Origin: Saprospiraceae bacterium | GTDB taxonomy: Bacteria > Bacteroidota > Bacteroidia > Chitinophagales > Saprospiraceae | Direction: 5' to 3' | DNA: 41,157 nt | Assembly: GCA_020631375.1 (NCBI GenBank) | Contig: JAHDHJ010000006.1 | Span: forward strand, 1-41,157 | In this document: positions 1-10,276 of the stretch, piece by piece | How the letters are laid out: every line of letters begins with the position of its first letter | Position numbering within the stretch: position 1 is the stretch's first letter | Program-made: the position numbers and the translations under genes | Notes under the pieces: model-generated | What the model saw: the letters and a program-made list of their open reading frames with translations, nothing else | Databases searched by the model: none | What the model was told of the DNA's origin: nothing

Positions 1-927
1 TTATTTTTCATCCAAGTAAACTTCGGCCATCATACAACGAGCACTACCGCCTCCTATTCCTTCTATGGTATAAATTGGAGCATGTAGGATTTGTGTATGT
101 ACTTCGATTTGTTGAATTTGATCTTTTCTCAAAGATTTGAATGCTTGTTCGGACATGACTAAAAATTTATCTCCTTGCCGATTTTGGATTTGAAGCATAT
201 TTCCGGCAAAAGAATTGACTTGTTCCAAAGTGATATCAATAATCTCCTTACCAGTTTTGGAAAACATTTTTTCCAATGCCTTTCTTTCTGAAGAATCCGG
301 AATCGATTCCATGCAAATAATGACAAAAGATTCTCCCATTGCCATCATTACATTGGTATGATAAATATCTGTTCCTTCTCCATCGACAGAACGGAATTCC
401 ATTTTTTTATAATTCGCCCAATGGCAGAACTCATCCAATAATTTAGCATCAGTTCTAGGGGAAAGACAAGCATAAACAATTCGATTGACCCGATCCAAAA
501 CCATACTTCCCGTACCTTCAAGGAATTGATTTGAATTTTCATATTCCTCAAAACGGACCAGTCGTTTTACCTCGAAATTTTCTTTTATCATGTCTATCAC
601 ATCCTCCCTTCTTTCGGTTCTCCTCAAAGGAGCATACATCGGGTATGTAATGACCGTTCCATTGTTATGGAACGTAATCCAATTGTTTGGAAAAACGGAA
701 TCGGGCCGTATGGGCTTCTCTTCTTCTTCCACTACGATAACATTGACTCCTTTAGCCCTTAACTGCTCAACAAAACCATCAAATTCTTGCCTGGCTTTTG
801 TTTTAATTTCTTGCAATGACAATCCAACATCTTTATTTTGGAATGCATTATTTTCTGCCGTTTCCGGATTAAATCCGAAATTAGCCGGACGCACCATCAT
901 TATATGCGGAGTAGTTTGACTGCTCAT
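1..927 (-). CDS. ctlX: Citrulline utilization hydrolase CtlX-type (arginine deiminase/amidinotransferase fold)
   Basis: 308-aa ORF; motifs MVRPANFGFNPETAENNAFQ, VFPNNWITFH, GTGSMVLDR, SFAGNMLQ and GGGSARCMMAEVYL are typical of the ADI-like CtlX family. Confidence 0.8.
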   Translation of the reverse strand: MSSQTTPHIMMVRPANFGFNPETAENNAFQNKDVGLSLQEIKTKARQEFDGFVEQLRAKGVNVIVVEEEEKPIRPDSVFPNNWITFHNNGTVITYPMYAPLRRTERREDVIDMIKENFEVKRLVRFEEYENSNQFLEGTGSMVLDRVNRIVYACLSPRTDAKLLDEFCHWANYKKMEFRSVDGEGTDIYHTNVMMAMGESFVIICMESIPDSSERKALEKMFSKTGKEIIDITLEQVNSFAGNMLQIQNRQGDKFLVMSEQAFKSLRKDQIQQIEVHTQILHAPIYTIEGIGGGSARCMMAEVYLDEK

Positions 928-932
928 GTAAC

Positions 933-1817
933 TCAGATTTTGGCAACTATGGCAATTTTACCTTTTTTCACAGCAATTCGCGTGATTTCTTTATTATCAA
1001 TAATATGATTTACCCTAATTAACGAGATCCATTCATTTCCTTGTTGGGGTTCTAAACGATATAAATGGCCGTCATAACCCGTAATTATTCTACCGTCGGG
1101 CATTATGGCATAATCTTCTGTCTCAGGGAGAGTTTGGGTGAGTAGTACCGTTTCGTCGGTTTGGATATTCCTTGATTTTAGTTGCCAAACCGTATCAGAA
1201 ACTTTATGGACATATATAAGATTTCCTTTCGGGGATTTCATTAAGCACCGCCCCACATTAAATGAAACATGGGTAATGTCTCCGGTCCTCAAATCACCAA
1301 TTACTAATTCATGTCCCTTTTCTTCATCCACCAAAAACAAAGCCACCTCGTATTCATTCATCCAACAATGATAACCGATATTTGTAATCTGAGGGAACAG
1401 TGCCTCTCCGGTATCTTGCCGATCCAATGGTAATTTCCATAACTGTTGGACTCCATTCTCAAAAGCCCTTACCACCGAAAAATGCTTCCTGTCGGGACAT
1501 AGAGTGGGAGAGTATTCACTTGATAAAGATTTGGTGACTTGGCTCTTTAATTTATTCTTGACATCCAGAGCAACAATATCCGTTTGCTCCTTACCGAATT
1601 TTTTGAATGAACGGGTATAATATAACTCATCTCCAATAAATGTGGGTTGATTGTTATATCCAGTTTTGTTATCAAAAGAAAGGAACTTTGTATTGTATAA
1701 CTTGAATTCGGATCCGTCGGTGAAATCGAAGGTATAAATCTGGGTATTGGGAAGCTGAGCTTGCATATGTATTGCCAATACCATGAAAAACCCTAGTTTT
1801 AATATTCTCGCCATCAT
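933..1817 (-). CDS. Exported TolB-like / WD40-like beta-propeller protein
   Basis: N-terminal signal peptide (MMARILKLGFFMVLAIHMQAQ) and repeated blade-like motifs (QLWKLPLD, GYHCWMNEYEVALFLVDE); 5-bp gap to ctlX. Confidence 0.6.
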   Translation of the reverse strand: MMARILKLGFFMVLAIHMQAQLPNTQIYTFDFTDGSEFKLYNTKFLSFDNKTGYNNQPTFIGDELYYTRSFKKFGKEQTDIVALDVKNKLKSQVTKSLSSEYSPTLCPDRKHFSVVRAFENGVQQLWKLPLDRQDTGEALFPQITNIGYHCWMNEYEVALFLVDEEKGHELVIGDLRTGDITHVSFNVGRCLMKSPKGNLIYVHKVSDTVWQLKSRNIQTDETVLLTQTLPETEDYAIMPDGRIITGYDGHLYRLEPQQGNEWISLIRVNHIIDNKEITRIAVKKGKIAIVAKI

Positions 1818-2015
1818 CTTGAATTAATTTATTTCAATAAAAATGGTTTTAAAAATGGGAATACTCCTATTTTTTTGCAAATATGATCAATTTATAAGGG
1901 ATTTGGATATTTGTTGTTAATTTTATTCTCAATTACCCTCTCTTAGACAAATAACAAAGCTTAGATTAGCGAATTTTTATCATCTTTACATTGAAGTATC
2001 TGTTCCAAATATAAG

Positions 2016-4310
2016 ATGGGTAGAAAAAAGAACAAAAAGAAATACCAAGAAAAAGTACACTTTTCAGAGAAGAAGGTAAAGTCTGATAAAGGAACTGATT
2101 TATCCACAGTAAAAGAACCCAAAACTCAAAAAAATCTGACATATTATATTGATAGATTTTTTAAAGAACCTGTTTCGGATCTGAAAGAAAAAAATCAAAA
2201 TTGGACTACCTCCATATTTAGACTCCTATTTGCGTCCCTCTCCATTTTTATGTTAGCGAGTATGATTTTGATGGGCATCAATTCCGGCATCAATGAAGAT
2301 GATTCCTATCAGAATGATTACTCAGAAAAACTCATACAGTTCTATACTACTTTTGGAGAAAACAAATCTGCTTTGGATGTACCCAAAGGGAGAATGCATT
2401 TCTATGGTGGCTTTTTCGATGTAACAACCGGAATGGTGAATAAAATACTAGGCAATGATCCCTATGATGCAGGTTATCATCATATCCGACACATCTTCAA
2501 TGCGTTTCTAGGGTTTATGATCATCTTTTTTATGGGATTATTCTTAAAGGAACTTGTAGGGTGGAAAGGAGCCGTATTAGGAATGTTATTCCTGTTTCTA
2601 TCTCCGAGGTTTTTAGGACATTCCCTAATGAATCCGAAAGACATTCCTTTTGCCGCTGGATATATTATGTCAATTTATTTCATGCTGAAATTATTACATG
2701 AAATGCCAAAGCCGAAATGGTCTTTGGTAATAGGTTTGGGCTTGTCGATGGGATTGGCTTTGGGAACTCGGGCAGGTGCTATGTTGATTTGGGCATACTT
2801 CGGCCTTTTTGCGTTAATGCACCTTATCTCAAAGCAAGGGATAAAAAACATATTCAAGGATACAAAATTGTTATTGGATTATATAAAATATTGTGGTGCC
2901 GCAGCATTATTAGGATTTATAATTGGAATTTTGTTCTGGCCTTATGCCCTAGTGAATCCCATAGAACACATTAGTAAAGCACTGACAGAATTTTCACAAC
3001 TCACCATAGGCGTATCACTTCTTTTTGAAGGAGCAAATATCAAATCGAATGATATACCCTGGTATTATCCTTTCGCATGGATTTGGAGAACGATCCCTTT
3101 ATTCGTCCTGCTCATTTATCCCATCAGTTTTTTATTCATTCCCACTTGGTTGAAAAAATTCAAGGATAAATGGCTTTATATATTTGCCCTGTATTTTGCT
3201 ACAATTTTCCCTTTGGCCTATATCACTTATCAAGGTTCTAGTATGTATGATGGATGGAGGCACCTGATATTCATTTATCCAACAATGGGCGGAATAGCGG
3301 CATTATGTTGGCTCCATATCAGCAACATGCTCAAGGAAGCAAAAATATTGCTAATAGGCTGCTTTGCTTTACTAGGAATTATGATGATGGAATCCGGATC
3401 ATTCATTATCAGAAATATTTCTTACCCTTATGTTTATTTCAATACACTAAGCGGAGGAGTTTCTGCCGCCTTAGGAAACTACGAATTGGATTATTGGGGC
3501 TTGAGCATCAAACCCGCTTTGCTTTGGTTGGAAAAGGAAGGACATATCAGTCCGGATATGGATAAGACGGTTACTATCCGTACCACATATCATTACCACG
3601 GCAATACCTTTGCCAAGAGAAGATACAATGATAAAGTGAAAATCACTTATGCTCGTTTCAGGGAACGATACAACCAACCTTGGGATTTCGGAATTTTTCC
3701 ATCCAGATATATCAAGGGACCACATTTGAGGAATGGAACTTGGCCCAATTCAAGAAGCATCCATGAAATCACCGCCAATGGAACCCCCATTGCTTCCATT
3801 GAAACCGGGAAGAATCCTAATATTTTTGAAGCAGAACGTTTGGTGAGTAAAAGGGATTTCAACACAGCAATCAGCTATTACCAACAAGAAATCGCAACTT
3901 ACCCAGACAATGAAGTCGCTTCTAAAAGAATAGCATGGACTTATTTGGCGGTCAATGATAATCAGGCAGGAATTAATTATGCCAATAAAACATTAGAAAT
4001 TGCTCCCGACGATCCGGATGCCATTCTTTACCGAGGAATAGGTAAAATGAATTTGGGAAGAAATCAGGAAGCAACAGAAGATTTCAACCAAGTGATTGAG
4101 ATAAGTAATATGTATGCAGCAGCCCATTACTATCAAGCTTTGCTTTTAAAAAGAGCCGGTGACAATATGGGTGCATTTGAACAATTAAAAATAGCCCTTA
4201 AAAAAGATCCCAAATTAAAACTTGCCTACAAATTATTAGTGGAGTTATATGAAGAAAGTGGCGATCGAGCCAACGCCCAAAAATTCAGGGATATTTTGAA
4301 TCGTTTGTGA
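2016..4310 (+). CDS. Multi-TM GT39/PMT-like glycosyltransferase with C-terminal TPR repeats
   Basis: 764-aa ORF; basic N-terminal tail, many TM segments, conserved HIRHIFNAFLGF and PRFLGHSLMNPKDIPFA, then TPR motifs (AIAYY..., DPDAILYRGIGKMNLGRNQEATEDFNQVIEI). Confidence 0.75.
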   Translation: MGRKKNKKKYQEKVHFSEKKVKSDKGTDLSTVKEPKTQKNLTYYIDRFFKEPVSDLKEKNQNWTTSIFRLLFASLSIFMLASMILMGINSGINEDDSYQNDYSEKLIQFYTTFGENKSALDVPKGRMHFYGGFFDVTTGMVNKILGNDPYDAGYHHIRHIFNAFLGFMIIFFMGLFLKELVGWKGAVLGMLFLFLSPRFLGHSLMNPKDIPFAAGYIMSIYFMLKLLHEMPKPKWSLVIGLGLSMGLALGTRAGAMLIWAYFGLFALMHLISKQGIKNIFKDTKLLLDYIKYCGAAALLGFIIGILFWPYALVNPIEHISKALTEFSQLTIGVSLLFEGANIKSNDIPWYYPFAWIWRTIPLFVLLIYPISFLFIPTWLKKFKDKWLYIFALYFATIFPLAYITYQGSSMYDGWRHLIFIYPTMGGIAALCWLHISNMLKEAKILLIGCFALLGIMMMESGSFIIRNISYPYVYFNTLSGGVSAALGNYELDYWGLSIKPALLWLEKEGHISPDMDKTVTIRTTYHYHGNTFAKRRYNDKVKITYARFRERYNQPWDFGIFPSRYIKGPHLRNGTWPNSRSIHEITANGTPIASIETGKNPNIFEAERLVSKRDFNTAISYYQQEIATYPDNEVASKRIAWTYLAVNDNQAGINYANKTLEIAPDDPDAILYRGIGKMNLGRNQEATEDFNQVIEISNMYAAAHYYQALLLKRAGDNMGAFEQLKIALKKDPKLKLAYKLLVELYEESGDRANAQKFRDILNRL

Positions 4311-4316
4311 GGAATT

Positions 4317-5033
4317 ATGGCAGAAATTAACAAAGAAAAGGAATTTGATAACTTTGTAGAGGATTACAAAACGCTACATCAAAAGAGTGTAAAGTTATCC
4401 GGATACGACACTTCTTATTTTGATGAAATGAAAATAAAGGAAGTGTCCGATTTCCTCAGAAAGAAAAACAAACAGCCCAAAAGTATTTTGAATTTTGGTT
4501 GTGGTATTGGAAAAAGCGAACCTTATTTCAGATCTTATTTTCCAGATGCAAAAATTTTAGGAATCGATGTTTCTACAAAATCAGTTACCCATGCGAAGGG
4601 AATTCATAGGGAATTAGAAAATGTAGCATTCATGCCCTATGATGGACAAACACTTCCTACAAATGAGAAATTCGATTTGATTTTTGCTGCCAATGTATTC
4701 CACCATATTCCTTTTTCGGAACATGACCATTGTTTTACATTAATTAAAAATGCACTATCGGAAAAAGGTTCTTTTTTCTTGTTCGAACATAATCCGTACA
4801 ACCCTCTAACTTTAAAAGCAGTAAAAGATTGCGAATTCGATGCAGATGCCGTTCTGCTCTCTCCAAGATATAGCCAGAAAAAATTATCAGAAATAGGGTT
4901 TTCATCTTTAACTCGTCATTTTATTCTTTTCATTCCATTTTTCTTACGATTTTTGCAACCCATAGAAAAGTACTTGAAATTCTTGCCCATGGGTGCCCAA
5001 TATTTTTACTACTCTGAAAAGGGAAATAAATGA
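4317..5033 (+). CDS. Class I SAM-dependent methyltransferase
   Basis: Motif I ILNFGCGIGKSEPYF, acidic loop GIDVSTKSV, FDLIFAANVFHHIPF. Confidence 0.85.
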   Translation: MAEINKEKEFDNFVEDYKTLHQKSVKLSGYDTSYFDEMKIKEVSDFLRKKNKQPKSILNFGCGIGKSEPYFRSYFPDAKILGIDVSTKSVTHAKGIHRELENVAFMPYDGQTLPTNEKFDLIFAANVFHHIPFSEHDHCFTLIKNALSEKGSFFLFEHNPYNPLTLKAVKDCEFDADAVLLSPRYSQKKLSEIGFSSLTRHFILFIPFFLRFLQPIEKYLKFLPMGAQYFYYSEKGNK

Positions 5034-5977
5034 TTGAATTATCCATTGTTGTACCGATTTATAATGAACAAGATAATTTGCTGCTCCTAAATGGACGGCT
5101 CCTCGCTGTTTTAGAAAAATTATCGGTATCCCATGAAATCATTTATGTAAATGATGGCAGTAGAGACAACTCTATAAAAATCATAAAAGAAATAGCCCTA
5201 GAGTTTCCTAATGTAAAATATATTGATTTCAGTCGGAATTTCGGGCATCAGATTGCTGTAACTGCCGGATTGGAATTAAGTGCAGGAGAATCCATAGTTA
5301 TTATTGATGGTGATTTACAAGATCCTCCCGAATTAATCGAAGAGTTGTACCAAAAGAAAAAGGAAGGTTTCGAGGTCGTTTATGCCAGAAGGAAAAAGAG
5401 AAAGGGAGAAAGTGTTATGAAAAAAATGACGGCCTCCTTGTTCTATCGTATATTAAAAAATATCACTTCAATAGATATTCCAGTAGATACCGGTGATTTC
5501 AGAATCATAGATCGAAAAATCGTTGATGTTTTGAAGCAAATGCCCGAGTATCACAGATATATTAGGGGGCAAATTTCTTGGATTGGCTTTAATCAATCCT
5601 ATGTAGAATATAATCGGAATGAACGCAATTCCGGCGAAACTGGATATTCCTATCGGAAAATGTTCCGATTTGCCTTAGATGGTATCACATCTTTTTCGGA
5701 TTTTCCTTTGAAATTGGCTACTTTTTTAGGATTTGTGGTTTCCATTGTAGCCTTTGTTGTTTTACTGTTTACACTGTTCAATAGATTTTTTACTGAGAAT
5801 TTCGTGACCGGTTGGACGTCGATTATTATCAGTATTTTATTTTTAGGTGGTATTCAATTATTATCTTTGGGCATTATTGGGGAATACATTGGTCGAATCA
5901 ATACTCAAGTAAAAAGACGTCCTTTGTATATTATTAAGGAAACCAATATCCAAGAAGAACAAACATTAAAAAATTAG
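5030..5977 (+). CDS. Glycosyltransferase family 2 (DPM1/GtrB-like) with C-terminal TM segments
   Basis: [38 protein letters not shown]; start overlaps the preceding stop (ATGA). Confidence 0.9.
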   Translation: MIELSIVVPIYNEQDNLLLLNGRLLAVLEKLSVSHEIIYVNDGSRDNSIKIIKEIALEFPNVKYIDFSRNFGHQIAVTAGLELSAGESIVIIDGDLQDPPELIEELYQKKKEGFEVVYARRKKRKGESVMKKMTASLFYRILKNITSIDIPVDTGDFRIIDRKIVDVLKQMPEYHRYIRGQISWIGFNQSYVEYNRNERNSGETGYSYRKMFRFALDGITSFSDFPLKLATFLGFVVSIVAFVVLLFTLFNRFFTENFVTGWTSIIISILFLGGIQLLSLGIIGEYIGRINTQVKRRPLYIIKETNIQEEQTLKN

Positions 5978-5990
5978 AAGCACTAATTGT

Positions 5991-7535
5991 ATGTTGGAAA
6001 AGAACTTAGAAATCCTACAAGAGAAAAAGGAAAAAGCATTTTTGGGAGGTGGTGAGAATAGAATTGCGAAGCAACACCAAAAAGGAAAACTGACAGCCAG
6101 AGAACGCATCCATTTTTTATTGGATGATGGTTCTTTTGAAGAAATCGGTATGTTGGTGACTCATCGTACTACTGATTTCGGTATGGAAAAGCAGATTTTC
6201 CTCGGAGATGGAGTAGTCACCGGTTACGGAACCATCTCAGGAAGATTAGTTTATGTCTTTGCCCAAGATTTTACGGTATTTGGTGGTTCGTTATCAGAGA
6301 CTCATGCCGAAAAAATTTGCAAGATCATGGATTTGGCAATGCAGAACGGAGCACCGGTCATCGGCTTGAATGATTCCGGTGGAGCAAGGATACAAGAGGG
6401 GGTTCGCTCCTTGGGGGGCTATGCTGATATTTTTCTTCGGAATACCTTGGCATCTGGAGTTGTTCCACAAATTTCAGCCATTATGGGCCCTTGTGCCGGC
6501 GGGGCGGTCTATTCACCGGCCATCACAGATTTCATACTGATGGTTCAAGACACATCCTACATGTTTGTAACGGGACCGAATGTGGTAAAAACAGTGACCA
6601 ATGAAGAAGTCACCTCAGAAGAATTAGGTGGTGCTTCTGCTCATTCTACCAAATCCGGTGTAACGCATATTACTGCATCCAACGATATGGATTGCATCCA
6701 AAAAATTAAATCATTATTGAGTTATATGCCTCAGAATTGTGAGGAAAAAGCGCCTCAATTAGAATATAATATCGAGGATGAATATAGAGATGAATTATCA
6801 TCCATCATTCCGGAAAGTTCAAATCAACCCTACGAGATGAAGGAGGTGATTGAAGGAATTGTAGACAAAGATTCTTTCTTTGAAATCCATCCCGATTATG
6901 CCGAAAATATAGTGGTGGGATTTGCCCGAATTGCTGGGCGTAGCATCGGTATTGTTGCCAATCAGCCCATGAATATGGCGGGTGTTTTAGATGTGAATTC
7001 ATCCAAAAAAGGAGCAAGATTTGTCCGCTTTTGCGATTGTTTCAATATTCCGCTTTTGGTTTTGGTCGATGTACCCGGTTTTCTTCCTGGTACCGATCAG
7101 GAATGGAATGCCATCATTACCAATGGAGCAAAATTATTATATGCTTTCAGCGAAGCCACTGTGCCGAGGGTTACCTTAATTACCCGTAAAGCGTATGGAG
7201 GGGCGTATGATGTGATGAACTCCAAACACATTGGTGCGGACATGAATTTTGCTTGGCCATCGGCAGAAATTGCCGTGATGGGAGCGAAAGGAGCGAGTGA
7301 AATCATTTTCCGTAAGGAAATCAAAGCGGCGGATGATCCGGAAGCCAAATTAAAGGAAAAAGAATTGGAATATGCAGATAAATTTGCGCATCCGTATCGG
7401 GCAGCAGCGAGGGGTTTCATTGATGAAGTCATCCAACCGAGGGACACCCGAAGAAAATTAATCAAAGCATTTACCATGTTAGAAAATAAGGTGGCTCATT
7501 TACCAAAGAAGAAACACGGCAACATGCCTTTGTAA
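5991..7535 (+). CDS. Acyl-CoA carboxylase (propionyl-CoA carboxylase-like) beta / carboxyltransferase subunit
   Basis: 514-aa [91 protein letters not shown]. Confidence 0.93.
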   Translation: MLEKNLEILQEKKEKAFLGGGENRIAKQHQKGKLTARERIHFLLDDGSFEEIGMLVTHRTTDFGMEKQIFLGDGVVTGYGTISGRLVYVFAQDFTVFGGSLSETHAEKICKIMDLAMQNGAPVIGLNDSGGARIQEGVRSLGGYADIFLRNTLASGVVPQISAIMGPCAGGAVYSPAITDFILMVQDTSYMFVTGPNVVKTVTNEEVTSEELGGASAHSTKSGVTHITASNDMDCIQKIKSLLSYMPQNCEEKAPQLEYNIEDEYRDELSSIIPESSNQPYEMKEVIEGIVDKDSFFEIHPDYAENIVVGFARIAGRSIGIVANQPMNMAGVLDVNSSKKGARFVRFCDCFNIPLLVLVDVPGFLPGTDQEWNAIITNGAKLLYAFSEATVPRVTLITRKAYGGAYDVMNSKHIGADMNFAWPSAEIAVMGAKGASEIIFRKEIKAADDPEAKLKEKELEYADKFAHPYRAAARGFIDEVIQPRDTRRKLIKAFTMLENKVAHLPKKKHGNMPL

Positions 7536-7558
7536 TTAGATGAGCTAATCCAACAATT

Positions 7559-8095
7559 ATGAATCTGAACGAAATCGTCGTTTCCCGACTGAATGAAAAT
7601 GAGGTGTGGGAAAAAGAACATCTCCTGAAAAGAAATGAATTTCTGAAGGAAGAGGGAACGATGGATTCGAGGGTTTACCATATTGTGGAGGGGAGTGTCC
7701 GTATTTTTGTTTGGGATGAGGATGAGGAGCAAATTATCCGGTTTGGTTACCAGGGTGATATTATTGGCTGCCTCCAATCTTTTTTCATGGAGCAACCTTC
7801 GGATGTTGAGATTCAGACCATCCGTAAGACGCATCTTAAATCCGTTTCCAAAGAGAAATTTATGGAATTCATTTATTCCCATGCCGAAAATATCCATTTA
7901 TGGAATCAGATTTTAGCGGCCAGTATTTGCCAACAAATGGAACGGGAACGGGACATCCTTATTTCTTCTCCTCAAAAGAGATATGAACGAGTTTTGGAAA
8001 GGAGTCCGAGGTTATTTCAAGAAATACCCAATAAATATATTGCCAATTATCTCCGCATGACACCTGAGACTTTATCAAGAATCAAAAAATCTTGA
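7559..8095 (+). CDS. Crp/Fnr family transcriptional regulator
   Basis: 178-aa ORF with cNMP-binding-like domain (YHIVEGSVRIFVWDEDEEQIIRFGYQGDIIGCLQSFF) and C-terminal HTH (NKYIANYLRMTPETLSRIKKS). Confidence 0.88.
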   Translation: MNLNEIVVSRLNENEVWEKEHLLKRNEFLKEEGTMDSRVYHIVEGSVRIFVWDEDEEQIIRFGYQGDIIGCLQSFFMEQPSDVEIQTIRKTHLKSVSKEKFMEFIYSHAENIHLWNQILAASICQQMERERDILISSPQKRYERVLERSPRLFQEIPNKYIANYLRMTPETLSRIKKS

Positions 8096-8105
8096 TCTGA
8101 ATCAA
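8092..8105. promoter_or_regulatory. FNR-type operator candidate TTGAT-CTGA-ATCAA
   Basis: Perfect TTGAT-N4-ATCAA palindrome overlapping the stop codon of the crp/fnr-like gene and upstream of the DinB gene. Confidence 0.5.
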
Positions 8106-8169
8106 TATTTATGACATTTATTTCCTTCAAATTTGTATTGTAATTATTGATGAATCAAAATCAGGTATA

Positions 8170-8730
8170 ATGAAAATACAAACAAATCAATTATTAGAAG
8201 ATTTAAAAAATCGAACACTCAGAAATATTGAAAAGGCAAAGGAGTATCAAGAACTTTCTGAAGAACAATTGAATTGGAAAGAAAATACAGAAAAATGGTC
8301 GGTACTAGAATGCTTGGAACATTTGAATTTATATGGTGATTTCTATTTACCGGAAATTAAAAATAAAATGGCAGCTTCGACAGTTTCTGCCGATGCTACA
8401 TTTAAAAGTGGTTGGCTCGGAAATTATTTTGCCATGAGTATGCTACCCAAAGAAAAATTAAATGTGATGAAAACATTCAAGGATAAAAATCCGGTGGGAA
8501 GCGATTTAGATAAATCTATTATAGAGCGTTTTTTATCTCAACAATATACTATGTTGGAATTATTGGACAAGGCTTCTTCTATAAATTTGAACAAAGTAAA
8601 AACCGGCATCAGTATTTCCAATTGGATTAAATTGAAATTAGGCGATACGTTCAGAGTGGTCATTTATCATAACGATCGCCACATTGTACAAGCAGATAAA
8701 GTTTTGGCTTTACAATTAGTTGAAGTTTAA
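8170..8730 (+). CDS. DinB family protein
   Basis: 186-aa ORF; WKENTEKWSVLECLEHLNLYGDFYLPEIK and C-terminal HNDRHIVQADKV are typical of the DinB/YfiT four-helix fold. Confidence 0.8.
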   Translation: MKIQTNQLLEDLKNRTLRNIEKAKEYQELSEEQLNWKENTEKWSVLECLEHLNLYGDFYLPEIKNKMAASTVSADATFKSGWLGNYFAMSMLPKEKLNVMKTFKDKNPVGSDLDKSIIERFLSQQYTMLELLDKASSINLNKVKTGISISNWIKLKLGDTFRVVIYHNDRHIVQADKVLALQLVEV

Positions 8731-8742
8731 AATTTAGAATAT

Positions 8743-8780
8743 AGCTGTCCGAAGTTTAAAACTTCGGACAGCTTTTTTAA
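8743..8780 (+). terminator. Intrinsic terminator formed by a 31-nt palindrome plus T-tract
   Basis: agctgtccgaagttt-a-aaacttcggacagct followed by tttttt, between convergent genes. Confidence 0.8.
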
Positions 8781-9154
8781 TTGGATAACTGTTGATGTTC
8801 TTTTGCTGATCTAAGCCCAATTAAATTTCCGTCCGGATCTCTAAATTTTGCAATCGTTCCCCAATCAAATTCAGAATAACGATACGTAATTGAATTTTCA
8901 TCTAGAATTCTACAAGCATCTTTTACATTTGTTACATTTATTCTGATGCAGGTTCGATCCGAATCTAATTGGGGGCGTTCTGTTCCTACAAATTCGTCAT
9001 CAATTTCTACCATGAGATAACTTCCTAAAAAATCAAAACAGGTTAAGGTCTCATTTTCATATAATATTTTTAGTCCTAATATTTCTTTATAAAAAGAAAT
9101 GCATTCTTTGTACTTGACTACGTACAGTATAAATCCGGTTTGTATTTTTTTCAT
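8777..9154 (-). CDS. VOC (glyoxalase/bleomycin resistance) family protein
   Basis: 125-aa ORF; FILYVVKYKECISFYKEILGLKILYE and FRDPDGNLIGL. Confidence 0.88.
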   Translation of the reverse strand: MKKIQTGFILYVVKYKECISFYKEILGLKILYENETLTCFDFLGSYLMVEIDDEFVGTERPQLDSDRTCIRINVTNVKDACRILDENSITYRYSEFDWGTIAKFRDPDGNLIGLRSAKEHQQLSN

Positions 9155-9163
9155 AACTTAAAT

Positions 9164-10264
9164 TTAAGGCATTAACAAATGTAAATCTCCAAATTCATGC
9201 CACAAATAATTTTCTTCTATGGCTTCGTTGTACGTTTTTTCTAAATGCTCTCTTCTAGCCAAAGCTTCCAACATAAATAAATGTGAGGCTTGAGGTTCAT
9301 GGAAACCCGTTAATAAACCATCAACGATTTTTAATCCTTTTTCTGGAGTGATAAAAATATTTGTCCAACCTGTACCCGCATGGATTTCTTTATGTTTATT
9401 TGCCAAAGTTTCCAAAGTTCTTACGACAGTTGTACCCACAGCTATTATTTTTTTTCCTTGCTTTTTTGCAAAATTAATTCGATTGGCTGAGTGCTCTGAT
9501 ACCCTAAAGTATTCTTCATAAGGTTTTTCATTTTTTTCTAAACTTGCGACGCCCGTATGCAAAAGGACAGGAACAATTTCTACGCCTTTGATAATTAATT
9601 TTGAAATTAATTCTGAGGTAAAAGCTCTGCCTGCCGAAGGCATTTCCGCACTACCCATTTCATTGGCAAAAACAGTTTGATAATAAGACGTAGGGTAGGA
9701 GTCCTTTAGATAATTATAGCGAATATTTTCACCATGTTGTTCTAAATAATTTTCTAGAGAATTATTCAACAACAAATCAACAATCCAAAGTTGCAAATGA
9801 TTTTGATTGTCATCTTTTATTGGGGAATTATGATCCGATTCATTATAATATGGCTTGACCAATTTTATTTTTCCTCCATTTTTTAATTGAATAAACCCAC
9901 CTATTTTTCCATGGGAAAACCTTCTGGTTTTTCCATCAATTATTTCTCTGATTTCAATGACCCATTTTTTATTTTGGGTTTGTGTAGAAAAATGAACATT
10001 TACATTGGTTTCATTATTGTAAACTCCGGTTAATGCCGCTTTCATTGTGCCGCTTGTATTCACAACCAATACATCCCCTTCGTTCAGATATTCTACAATA
10101 TTTTTAAATACATCATGATGAATTTTATCCGTTTCCATTTCAGAAACCATCAGGCGAACTTCATCTCGTCTTAGTCCTCTTACTTCTGTCGGTTTACTAC
10201 ATTCCAAATTTGCAGGCAATTCAAAAGAAAAAGGAATTTTATTTATTTTAGGTATCGTTGTCAT
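9164..10264 (-). CDS. QueA-like S-adenosylmethionine:tRNA ribosyltransferase-isomerase family protein (divergent)
   Basis: 366-aa ORF; RDEVRLMV, EYLNEGDVLVVNTSGTMKAALTG, EMGSAEMPSAGRAFTSELI, LHTGVASL, GTTVVRTLE, TNIFITPEKGLKIVDGLLTGFHEPQASHLFMLEAL. Confidence 0.8.
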   Translation of the reverse strand: MTTIPKINKIPFSFELPANLECSKPTEVRGLRRDEVRLMVSEMETDKIHHDVFKNIVEYLNEGDVLVVNTSGTMKAALTGVYNNETNVNVHFSTQTQNKKWVIEIREIIDGKTRRFSHGKIGGFIQLKNGGKIKLVKPYYNESDHNSPIKDDNQNHLQLWIVDLLLNNSLENYLEQHGENIRYNYLKDSYPTSYYQTVFANEMGSAEMPSAGRAFTSELISKLIIKGVEIVPVLLHTGVASLEKNEKPYEEYFRVSEHSANRINFAKKQGKKIIAVGTTVVRTLETLANKHKEIHAGTGWTNIFITPEKGLKIVDGLLTGFHEPQASHLFMLEALARREHLEKTYNEAIEENYLWHEFGDLHLLMP

Positions 10265-10276
10265 GATAAATTAATT

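Noticed and set aside
590-919. Antisense ORF (109 aa) over ctlX, and similar antisense/out-of-frame ORFs over argS, acyl-CoA carboxylase, hemE and the nuclease genes
   Set aside because: All overlap strongly supported coding sequences and have no recognisable domains.
7559-8095. Oxygen-sensing FNR with Fe-S cluster
   Set aside because: Only two cysteines (GCLQ and SICQQ) and no N-terminal cysteine cluster; only DNA specificity appears FNR-like.
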